Assembly (NCBI RefSeq): GCF_022437945.1
Contig: NZ_CP092535.1
Location: 1,426,001-1,490,000, forward strand
Direction of reading: 5' to 3'
DNA: 64,000 bases
From: Nocardioides sp. TF02-7
Lineage (GTDB): Bacteria; Actinomycetota; Actinomycetes; Propionibacteriales; Nocardioidaceae
Positions 39,791-46,831 of the stretch are shown in pieces. The position numbers were made by a program, and so were the translations under genes. Under the pieces are notes generated by a model that saw only the letters and a list, made by a program, of their open reading frames with translations, searched no databases and was not told the origin of the DNA. How positions within the stretch are numbered: position 1 is the first letter of the stretch; each line of letters opens with the position of its first letter.

Positions 39791-40171
39791 ATGGCTCACC
39801 GACTCAGCGGCGAGGAGCTGCTCCTTCCCGACCGGGCAGCGTGGCGGGCGTGGCTCGAGGAGCACCACGCGACCGAGCCGGCCGCGTGGCTGGTGCTCAC
39901 GAAGAAGGGCGGCACCCGCACGACGCTCACCTACGAGGAGGCGGTGCTGGAGGCACTCTGCTTCGGCTGGATCGACGGCCAGGCGCGCGGCCGTGACGAC
40001 GAGACCACCTTCCTCCGGTTCACCCAGCGCGGAACGCGGAGCAAGTGGTCGCCGTCCAACGTCGCCCGCGTCGCGACCCTCGAGGCCGAGGGACTCATGA
40101 CCGACGCGGGCCGGGCGGCCGTCGAGGCCGCCCGCGCCGACGGCCGGTGGCAGGCCGCGGGCGGCTCCTAG
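39791..40171 (+). CDS. YdeI/OmpD-associated family protein (short form)
   Basis: 126 residues. The conserved motifs AWLEEHHATEPAAWLVL, SYEEAVLEAL-type EEAVLEALCFGWIDGQ and FTQRGTRSKWSPSNVARV place it in the YdeI family, which in enterobacteria is linked to peptide resistance. Typical members are about 180-200 residues; this one ends soon after MTDAGRAAVEAARADGRW, so it lacks the usual C-terminal part. Its stop overlaps the convergent XRE gene stop. ATG at 39791 has no obvious ribosome site. Confidence 0.78.
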   Translation: MAHRLSGEELLLPDRAAWRAWLEEHHATEPAAWLVLTKKGGTRTTLTYEEAVLEALCFGWIDGQARGRDDETTFLRFTQRGTRSKWSPSNVARVATLEAEGLMTDAGRAAVEAARADGRWQAAGGS

Positions 40172-40926
40172 ACCCCGTTGAGGATCTTCCGGGTGGCCTC
40201 GTCGGCGGGGTAGAACGCCTCGATCGCGAGCTCCGACAAGGTCACCTCCCGGGGCGTCCCGAAGACCGTGGTGGTCGAGATGAACGACAGCACGGTGTCG
40301 TCGGAGACCCGCAGCTCCAGCGGTACGACGAGCGCGGCCGCCCCGGGTGCGCCGCCGTCGCCATCGGCAACCTCCTCGAGCAGCTCGCGCAGCTCGGGTC
40401 GCCGGTCGCCTCGTGCTCGCGGCGGAGCCGGTGGGCCAGGTGCGCCCGCCACTCCGCCAGGTTGGCGATCCTCGGCGCCAGGCCGCGCGGATGCACCGAC
40501 AGCCGGATGACGTTGACCGGCGGCTCGAGCAGGTCGTCGTCGACGCCGTCGAAGATCGAGAACGCCGCCTCGTTGGCTGTCACGAGCTCCCAGTGGCGGT
40601 CGACGACCAGCGCCGGGTAGGGCAGGTGCGCCTGCAGGATCGCCTCGAGCGCGGCGTTCGCCTCCGCCATCGGCGGGTCGGTGAGCCGGTGCTCCGGATG
40701 GGCGGGCGCGAACCCGCCGGCGAGGAGCATCCGGTTCTGGTCGCGCAGCGGTACGTCGAGCCGCTCGCACAACCGGAGGATCATGCCGCTGGTCGGCCGG
40801 GACCGGCCGTTCTCGACGTAGCTCAGGTGCCGGGTCGAGACCTCCGCGAGGTTGGCGAGGTCGAGCTGCGACAGGTGGCGACGCTGCCGCCACTCCCCTG
40901 ACCAGCTCGCCGACGGTGACGTCCAT
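40168..40926 (-). CDS. XRE-family regulator with MmyB-like ligand domain (two compensating frameshifts)
   Basis: About 252 residues after removing one C at 40895-40898 and restoring one base near 40391-40396. The N-terminal helix-turn-helix is WRQRRHLSQLDLANLAEVS with HLSYVENGRSRPT. The C-terminal about 150 residues have the MmyB-like ligand-binding pattern PALVVDRHWELVTANEAAF, known to bind fatty-acid-like molecules. It diverges from the DUF1330 gene, with a palindrome between them that is probably its operator. Confidence 0.85.
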   Translation of the reverse strand: MDVTVGELVRGVAAASPPVAARPRQPRGGLDPAPELRRERPVPADQRHDPPVVRAARRTAARPEPDAPRRRVRARPSGAPAHRPADGGGERRARGDPAGAPALPGAGRRPPLGARDSQRGGVLDLRRRRRRPARAAGQRHPAVGASARPGAEDRQPGGVAGAPGPPAPPRARGDRRPELRELLEEVADGDGGAPGAAALVVPLELRVSDDTVLSFISTTTVFGTPREVTLSELAIEAFYPADEATRKILNGV

Positions 40927-40962
40927 GGCGCCCAACCTACGGGCGGCCCGACCCACGCCCCC

Positions 40963-40979
40963 ATGACCTCGGAGGTCAT
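40963..40979. promoter_or_regulatory. 17-bp perfect palindrome between divergent genes, likely operator
   Basis: ATGACCTCGGAGGTCAT is symmetric about its central G (8+1+8). It sits 36 bases from the XRE regulator start and 61 bases from the DUF1330 start. A further GACCTCGG half-site follows about 15 bases on. XRE/MmyB-type regulators usually control themselves and a divergent neighbour, so this is the natural binding site. Confidence 0.65.
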
Positions 40980-41040
40980 CGACCGACGACCTCGGCGCGG
41001 GTTCCGATGGGTGCACCACAACGACCAAAGGAGCAACCCC

Positions 41041-41382
41041 ATGACCTGCTACGCGATCTGCTACCTCCGCGACGTCGACCTCGGCGACGAGATCGTCGAG
41101 TACATCGACCGCATCGACGAGACGCTCGCGCCGTACGGCGCCCGCTGGCTCGTCCACGGCGGCCGGCTGACCCCGATCGAGGGCGACTGGGACGGCGACG
41201 TCGTGATCATCGAGTTCCCCGACACCGCCACCGCGCAGGCGTGGTACGACTCCCCCGGCTACCAGGCCATCCTGCCGCTGCGCACCGAGCACTCACGTTC
41301 GGTCACCGCGCTGGTCGAGGGCGTGCCCGAGGGCTACCGGGCCGTGGACAAGCTCGCCCAGCTCCTCGGCCGCGCCGGCTGA
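41041..41382 (+). CDS. DUF1330 domain protein
   Basis: 113 residues, a single alpha-beta (ferredoxin-like) domain. Conserved segments are YLRDVDLGDEIVEYIDRID, GGRLTPIEGDWDGDVVIIEFPD and AQAWYDSPGYQAILPLR, which define DUF1330. Function is not established. AAAGGAG precedes the ATG by 7 bases. The divergent XRE regulator likely controls it. The TGA stop abuts the first unit of the following 22-bp array. Confidence 0.85.
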   Translation: MTCYAICYLRDVDLGDEIVEYIDRIDETLAPYGARWLVHGGRLTPIEGDWDGDVVIIEFPDTATAQAWYDSPGYQAILPLRTEHSRSVTALVEGVPEGYRAVDKLAQLLGRAG

Positions 41383-41558
41383 CCACGAGGCCGGACTCGA
41401 CGCGCCACGACACGCGATTCGGCCAACCACGAGGGCCGAATCAACCCACCACCAGGCCCGATTCAACCCGCCACGACACCCGATTCGACCCACCACGAGA
41501 ACCGATTCGACCAACCACGACACCCGATTCAACCCACCACGAGGCCCGATTCAACGGG
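41383..41558 (-). repeat. 22-bp tandem array, 8 units (minus orientation)
   Basis: Exactly eight 22-bp units with no spacer, each CCACGA followed by variable bases and CGATTCGAC or CGATTCAAC. Unit 1 begins at the base after the DUF1330 stop; unit 8 contains the minus-strand TGA stop of the MBL gene (41553-41551, within TTGAATCGGG read on the minus strand). It fills the whole gap between two convergent genes and marks the right edge of the accessory block. Confidence 0.93.
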
Positions 41559-42357
41559 CGGCGAGGTAGGCGAGCTGGGCGCGGACGGAGAGCTCGGCGG
41601 CACCCCAGAGCACGGGGTCGACGTCGGCGTAGACCACCTCGACGACCTGGCGGGGCAGGGTGGGGCCGGCGTACGCCGCGGCGGCGGTGACGCCGAGCGT
41701 GGCGAGGGCGGCCTCGACCTGGGCGAGCCGCTCGCGGCGGTGGGAGCGGTAGTGGTCGAGGGCGGCGAGGGCGTCGTCGATCACGGGGCCGTGGCCGGGC
41801 CAGATCGCCGCGACGTCGTGCACCTCGGCGAGGGCGTGGAGGCGGTCGAGCGAGTCGAGGTAGGCGCCGAGCTGGCCGTCGGGGTGGGCGACGACCGTCG
41901 TGCCGCGGCCGAGCACGGTGTCGCCGGTCAGCACGACCCGGTCGGCCGGCAGGAGGAACGAGAGCGAGTCGGCGGTGTGGCCGGGGGTGCCGACCACCCG
42001 CACCTCGAGGCCGTCGACCTCGACGACGTCGCCGTCGCCGAGACCCTCCTCGCCGAGGCGGTAGGCCGGGTCGAGGGCCCGCACGCCGCAGCCCACCCGC
42101 TCGGCGAACTCGCGGGCCGCCTCCGAGTGGTCGAGGTGGTGGTGGGTGAGCAGCACGACGCCGACCTCACCGGCCACCTCCGCCACCGCGTCGAGGTGCT
42201 CGACCAGCGACGGACCCGGGTCGACCACCACCGAGCGGCGGGCACCGGGCTCGCGCAGCACCCAGGTGTTGGTGCCGTCGAGCGTCATGAAGCCGGCGTT
42301 GGGGGCGAGCACGCACCTGCCGCGGTCGCCGTACGCCCCTCCCTGCCACGCGTCCAC
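41551..42357 (-). CDS. MBL-fold metallo-hydrolase (Rv3677c-type)
   Basis: 268 residues from GTG at 42357. Zinc ligands lie in THHHLDHSEAAR, GHTADSLSF, LTGDTVLG and the late GHGPV. The N-terminal NAGFMTLDGTNTWVL and the C-terminal winged-helix-like tail place it with LACTB2-like nucleases/hydrolases. It occupies the Rv3677c position next to NUDIX and ridA. Its C-terminal two residues and stop come from, or abut, the 22-bp array. Confidence 0.87.
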   Translation of the reverse strand: MDAWQGGAYGDRGRCVLAPNAGFMTLDGTNTWVLREPGARRSVVVDPGPSLVEHLDAVAEVAGEVGVVLLTHHHLDHSEAAREFAERVGCGVRALDPAYRLGEEGLGDGDVVEVDGLEVRVVGTPGHTADSLSFLLPADRVVLTGDTVLGRGTTVVAHPDGQLGAYLDSLDRLHALAEVHDVAAIWPGHGPVIDDALAALDHYRSHRRERLAQVEAALATLGVTAAAAYAGPTLPRQVVEVVYADVDPVLWGAAELSVRAQLAYLAAR

Positions 42358-42368
42358 GTCCGCCCCCC

Positions 42369-43235
42369 TCAGCCGCGCCGGGCCGCGACCAGCGGCCGCA
42401 CCTGGTCGGGGATGGTCAGGGTGAAGCCGTCGTCGAGCGGCTCGACCTCCGGCATGAACATGTCGACGGTGCGGCCCTCCGCGTCCGCCACGACGTCGGC
42501 GACGGCGGGGTACTGACCGATCTCGAGGCAGGTGAGGTACGTCGGCGGGAGCATGGCCAGCCGGCCGGCGTCGGCGTCGTCGGCCGCAGCGCTGGCCGGC
42601 CGCCAGACGACCGACGACGACTCGGTGGAGACGTCGCGGGTGCGCTGCCCCTCGGGGAGCCGGGCGACGAAGAACCACGTGCGGTAGCGCTTCGGCTCGA
42701 ACGCCGGGGTCAGCCACCCGTGCCAGGCGCCGAGCAGGTCGGTGCGGAGCACCAGCCCGCGCCGGGCCAGGAAGTCCGACATCGCCAGCTCCCGCGACTC
42801 CAGCGCGTGCCGGTCGGCCTCCCAGTCCGCCCCGGTCGTGTCGGCGACGACGGAGCCGGGTGACTCCCCGGCGAGCAGCACGCCGGACTCCTCGAACGTC
42901 TCCCGCACCGCCGCGCACACCAACGCTCGCGCGGTCTCCTCGTCGGTGCCGAGCCGCGCGGCCCACTCCGCCGGAGCGGCACCCGCCCAGCCCACCGAGG
43001 CGTCGAAGTCGCGCGGGTCGACCCCGCCGCCGGGGAACACGCACATCCCGGCGGCGAAGTCCATCGAGACCTGGCGCTGCAGCAGGTAGACCTCGGGCCC
43101 GGCCGCGCCGTCGCGCAGCAGCACGACGGTCGCGGCGTCCCAGGCGTCGACCGCGACCCGGCTGCCGTCGGCGTACTCCAGCGCCACCCGCGCCACCTCC
43201 TCGGAGAGCGGCACCGGCGGCAGGGGGATCCTCAC
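42369..43235 (-). CDS. NUDIX hydrolase
   Basis: 288 residues, longer than a minimal NUDIX protein, with a split core as in the NUDT7/19-like group. [19 protein letters not shown] opens the fold and the box is degenerate, [17 protein letters not shown], keeping the REtFEE glutamates. The C-terminal half has [18 protein letters not shown]. Substrate unknown, perhaps a CoA ester. GTG at 43235 overlaps the ridA stop (GTGA). Confidence 0.85.
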   Translation of the reverse strand: MRIPLPPVPLSEEVARVALEYADGSRVAVDAWDAATVVLLRDGAAGPEVYLLQRQVSMDFAAGMCVFPGGGVDPRDFDASVGWAGAAPAEWAARLGTDEETARALVCAAVRETFEESGVLLAGESPGSVVADTTGADWEADRHALESRELAMSDFLARRGLVLRTDLLGAWHGWLTPAFEPKRYRTWFFVARLPEGQRTRDVSTESSSVVWRPASAAADDADAGRLAMLPPTYLTCLEIGQYPAVADVVADAEGRTVDMFMPEVEPLDDGFTLTIPDQVRPLVAARRG

Positions 43236-43703
43236 GAGGAGGCGACCTCCACCACGAGCTCGACCTCGACCGGCGCGTCCAACGGCAGCACCGCCACCCC
43301 GACGGCGGAGCGGGCGTGCAGGCCGGCGTCGCCGAACACCGTGCCGAGCAGCTCGGACGCGCCGTTGGCGACGGCGGGCTGCCCGGTGAAGTCCGGCGTC
43401 GACGCGACGAACACGACGACCTTCACGACCCGGCGCACCTGCGCCAGGTCGCCGACCTCCCGCCTTCACCGCGGCCAGCGCGTTGAGCGCGCACTGCTGG
43501 GCGCAGGCGGCTGCCTCCTCGGCGGTGACCGCGTCGCCCACCTTCCCGGTGGTCAGCAGCGCCCCGTCCTTCATCGGCAGCTGACCGGCGGTGTGGACGA
43601 GGTCACCGGTGCGCACGGCCGGGACGTACGCCGCCACCGGCGGCACGACCTCCGGGACCTCGAGCCCGAGGTCGGCGAGCCGCTGGTCGGGGGTGGTGGT
43701 CAT
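43232..43703 (-). CDS. RidA-family (YjgF) deaminase-like protein (frameshifted)
   Basis: About 156 residues after removing one base at 43459-43461. The family hydrolyses reactive enamine/imine intermediates. The N-terminal half has [15 protein letters not shown]; the C-terminal half has [25 protein letters not shown] and ends in [10 protein letters not shown]. The catalytic arginine of RidA is replaced in the [13 protein letters not shown] segment only if alignment shifts, so activity is uncertain. Rv3678c position. Confidence 0.85.
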
Positions 43704-43706
43704 GCC

Positions 43707-43862
43707 TCAGCCCTCGACCGGGCGCTTGAAGTACGCGATGTCGTTGCCCTGCGGGCTGGGGATCAGCGTCACCAGCTCCCAGCCGTCCTGCCCGAAGTTG
43801 TTGAGGATCTGCGCCGCGGCGTGGTTCAGCACGGGCGCGACCTGGTACTCCCACTTGGTCAT
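43707..43862 (-). CDS. Small DUF4177 protein
   Basis: 51 residues. MTKWEYQVAPVLNHAAAQIL and FGQDGWELVTLIPS are the DUF4177 signature; a protein of this size lies in the same place in M. tuberculosis (Rv3678A). It starts with ATG at 43862 and ends 3 bases before ridA. Function unknown. Confidence 0.85.
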   Translation of the reverse strand: MTKWEYQVAPVLNHAAAQILNNFGQDGWELVTLIPSPQGNDIAYFKRPVEG

Positions 43863-43958
43863 GGTTCGCAGACTACTCAGCCCGTCCGCCCCGGGTCGCA
43901 CCCCGTGATCCACCTCCGGTCGGACGCACCGCCCGGCGGGCCCGTCTACGGTGAGGCC

Positions 43959-45138
43959 GTGGCGCGACACGACCGGCAGCCGTGGCGGCTCGGCCCCCGC
44001 GGCGAGCGGTGGTTCGACCTGGCACTGACCGCGTTCCTGCTGCTGCCCGTGCTGCCGTTCGCCGTGCTCGTCGACGTGGGCGCGGGGCTGCTCATGCTCG
44101 CCCAGATCGCGCCGCTGGCGGTCCGCCGCCGGTGGCCGGTCCCGGTGTTCGCCGTGGTCACCGGCGCGAGCGCGCTCCAGGCGCTGCTCATCGACGAGCC
44201 GCTGTGGAGCCAGGTCGCGTTTCCCGTCGCCACCTACTCCGTCGCCCGCTTCGCCGGACCCGCCTGGGCCGCCGGGGCGCTCGCCACCGGGGTGGCCGGC
44301 GCCGCGGTCGCCGCGGTCGACTGGCTGCTGGGCTTCGACGAGGTCGCGCTGACCTGGAGCAACGTCACCGCCTACTTCCTCCCCATCGCCGCGATGGTCG
44401 TCGCCGCGTGGGCGCTGGGCACGCTCGGCCGCACCCGGCAGGCGTACGTCGACGCCCTCGTCGAGCGCGGCCAGCGGCTCGAGCGGGAGGCCGCCCAGCA
44501 GGCCGCGCTCGCGGCGGTCGAGGAGCGTCACCGGATCGCCCGGGAGATGCACGACGTGGTCGCCCACGGGCTCACCACGATCGTCGTGCAGGCCGACGGC
44601 GCCCGGGCCGCCGCCGTGCACGACCCGGCGGTGGCCGCGCCCGCGTTCGAGACGATCGCGGCCACCGGTCGGGAGGCGATGACCGAGATGCGCCGGATGC
44701 TCGGCCTGCTGCGCGCCGAGGACGCCGTCACCGCTCCGCAGCCACGGCTCGCCGACCTCCCCCGACCTGCTGGCCGAGGCGCGCCGGGCCGGCACCCGGG
44801 TGGTGGCCGACCTGCCCGACCCGCTGCCCGCGGTGCCCGACGGGCCAGGGCTGACGGCGTACCGGGTCGTCCAGGAGGCGCTCACCAACGTCCGCAAGCA
44901 CGCCGGCCCCGGCGCCACCGCCGAGGTGCGGCTGCACCTGGTTGATGGAATGGCCGAGGGGTCCGGCGGGCTGGTCGTCACGGTCGCCGACGACGGCCGC
45001 GGCGCGTCGGCGTCGTACGACGGCCGCGGCCTCGGTCTGGCCGGCATGCGGGAGCGGGTGCTCGCCCACGACGGCACCCTCGAGGCCGGGCCCCGGCCGG
45101 GCGGCGGGTTCGGGGTCTGCGCGAGGATCCCGCTGTGA
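43959..45138 (+). CDS. Sensor histidine kinase, NarL-type (frameshifted)
   Basis: About 392 residues after removing one base from the C5 run at 44759-44763. Four or five membrane segments (about residues 20-150), then a coiled coil and the HisKA_3 domain with the phosphorylated histidine in REMHDVVAHGL. The ATP-binding domain shows LTNVRKHAGP, TVADDGRG and GLGLAGMRERV. The short external loops suggest it senses a membrane signal. GTG at 43959. The next gene is its response regulator, overlapping by GTGA. Confidence 0.9.
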
Positions 45139-45803
45139 CTGACCCGGTCCGTGTCTTCCTCGTCGACGACCAGGAGCTGGTGCGCGCCGGCTTCCGGATG
45201 CTCATCGACAGCCAGCCCGACCTCGCCGTCGTCGGGGAGGCCGGCGACGGCGGCGCGGCGCTGGAGCAGCTGGCGGTGACCCGCTGCGACGTCGTGCTGA
45301 TGGACGTGCGGATGCCGCGGATGGACGGCGTGGAGGCGACCCGCCGGCTGACGTCGGCCGCCGGCGCGCCGCGGGTGGTGGTGCTGACGACCTTCGACCT
45401 CGACGAGTACGCGTTCGCCGCGATCAAGGCCGGTGCGGCGGCGTTCCTGCTCAAGGACGCGACGCCGGACTCGCTCCTCGGCGCGATCCGCACCGTGCAC
45501 GCGGGCGACTCGGTGGTCGCGCCGAGCACCACCCGCCGGCTGCTCGACCACTTCGCCGCCGCCCTGCCCGACCCCGCCGCCGGCACGCCGGACCGGCGGC
45601 TGGACGAGCTCACCGAGCGCGAGCGGGAGACGCTGGTGCTCGTCGGCCGCGGCTTGTCCAACCAGGAGATCGCCGCGGCGTTCACCGTGTCGGAGGCGAC
45701 CGTGAAGACCCACGTCGGGCGGCTGCTCGCCAAGACCGGCTCCCGCGACCGGGTGCAGCTGGTGGTGCTGGCGTACGAGGCCGGGCTCGTCCGGGCGGGC
45801 TAG
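45135..45803 (+). CDS. Response regulator, NarL/LuxR type
   Basis: 222 residues. The receiver domain has DDQELVR, the phospho-acceptor in VLMDVRMPRMDG and the conserved lysine in AFLLKDAT. The C-terminal LuxR-type domain is LTEREREVL-like ELTERERETLVLVGRGLSNQEIA with TVKTHVGRLLAK. It is coupled to the kinase gene and probably controls the ABC exporter that follows, as is common for such pairs. Confidence 0.93.
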   Translation: MTDPVRVFLVDDQELVRAGFRMLIDSQPDLAVVGEAGDGGAALEQLAVTRCDVVLMDVRMPRMDGVEATRRLTSAAGAPRVVVLTTFDLDEYAFAAIKAGAAAFLLKDATPDSLLGAIRTVHAGDSVVAPSTTRRLLDHFAAALPDPAAGTPDRRLDELTERERETLVLVGRGLSNQEIAAAFTVSEATVKTHVGRLLAKTGSRDRVQLVVLAYEAGLVRAG

Positions 45804-45821
45804 CGGGGGCGCCCGGCCGGT

Positions 45822-45905
45822 GGTGTAACTCAGTGTTCGGTGCACTACCCGGGCGCTGTGGCCGGTCACACCACCCGGGGAGCGACCCGAACACTGAGTT
45901 ACACC
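45822..45905. repeat. Nested inverted repeat with 19-bp perfect arms
   Basis: GGTGTAACTCAGTGTTCGG at 45822-45840 is repeated exactly in inverse at 45887-45905. The 46-base loop has a small inner palindrome (TGTGGCCGGTCACA). It begins 18 bases after the response-regulator stop and ends 106 bases before the ABC gene. Form and size match the element at 12411-12505 though the sequence differs. It may be a strong terminator or a transposon-derived element. Remaining bases to 46011 show nothing definite. Confidence 0.82.
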
Positions 45906-46011
45906 CCACCGCCGGTCCCACCCCACCCCCACCGCCTCCACCCGCCGTTGTACGCCGGGATCCGCCCGCGGCCCGACGATCCGGGAGCCGTCGGCGACGA
46001 GGCTCGTCGGC

Positions 46012-46831
46012 ATGACGATCACCGACCAGCACCCACCCACCGGGCCCACCGAACCGACCGGACCGACCGGCCCCACCGCCCGGACCGCGGCCTCCGCCCG
46101 CGGCCTGGCCCGCACCTACGGGAAGGGGCGACACCCTCGTCCACGCCCTCCGCGGCGTCGATCTCGACCTCCCGGCCGGCCGGTTCACCGCGATCATGGG
46201 GCCGTCCGGGTCGGGCAAGTCGACCCTGATGCACTGCCTGGCCGGGCTCGACCAGCCGACCGGCGGCACGGTGACGGTCGCCGGCCGGCGGCTCGAGGGC
46301 CTCTCCGACGACGAGCTCACCCGGTTCCGCCGCGACCACCTCGGCTTCGTGTTCCAGGCGTTCAACCTGCTGCCGATGCTCACCGCCGAGCAGAACATCT
46401 GGCTGCCCACCGAGCTGGCCGGCCGGCGCCGCGGCGGACGGGCCGACGAGCGCTCCGACCTGCGGGCGCGGTTCGACCAGGTCGTCGACACCCTCGGCCT
46501 GCGCGACCGGCTCCGGCACCGGCCCGCCGAGCTCTCCGGCGGCCAGCAGCAGCGGGTGGCGATCGCCCGTGCGCTGGTCGGCGGGCCGGCGATCGTGTTC
46601 GCCGACGAGCCCACCGGCAACCTCGACAGCGCCGCGTCCGCCGAGGTCCTGGCCTTCCTGCGCCGCTCGGTGCGGGAGCTCGGCCAGACCGTGGTGATGG
46701 TGACCCACGAGCTCGACGCGGCCGCCCACGCCGACGACGTCGTCGTCCTCGCCGACGGCCGGGTCACCGACCACCTCACCGAGCCGACGCACGACCGGCT
46801 GGTCACCGCGCTCGGCGCCCGGGCCGCGTGA
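46012..46831 (+). CDS. ABC exporter ATP-binding protein, MacB/LolD type (frameshifted)
   Basis: About 272 residues after removing one base from the G4 run at 46125-46128. Walker A GPSGSGKST, FVFQAFNLLP Q-loop, signature LSGGQQQRVAIARAL, Walker B IVFADEPTGNLD and VMVTHELDAA are intact. A Pro/Thr/Gly-rich leader (about residues 5-25) precedes the core. It pairs with the FtsX-type permease that begins at its stop. Such pairs export lipids, peptides or control wall hydrolases. Confidence 0.92.

Noticed and set aside
41383..41558. CRISPR array
   Set aside because: Units are contiguous with no spacers, vary in sequence, have no leader and no cas genes nearby.
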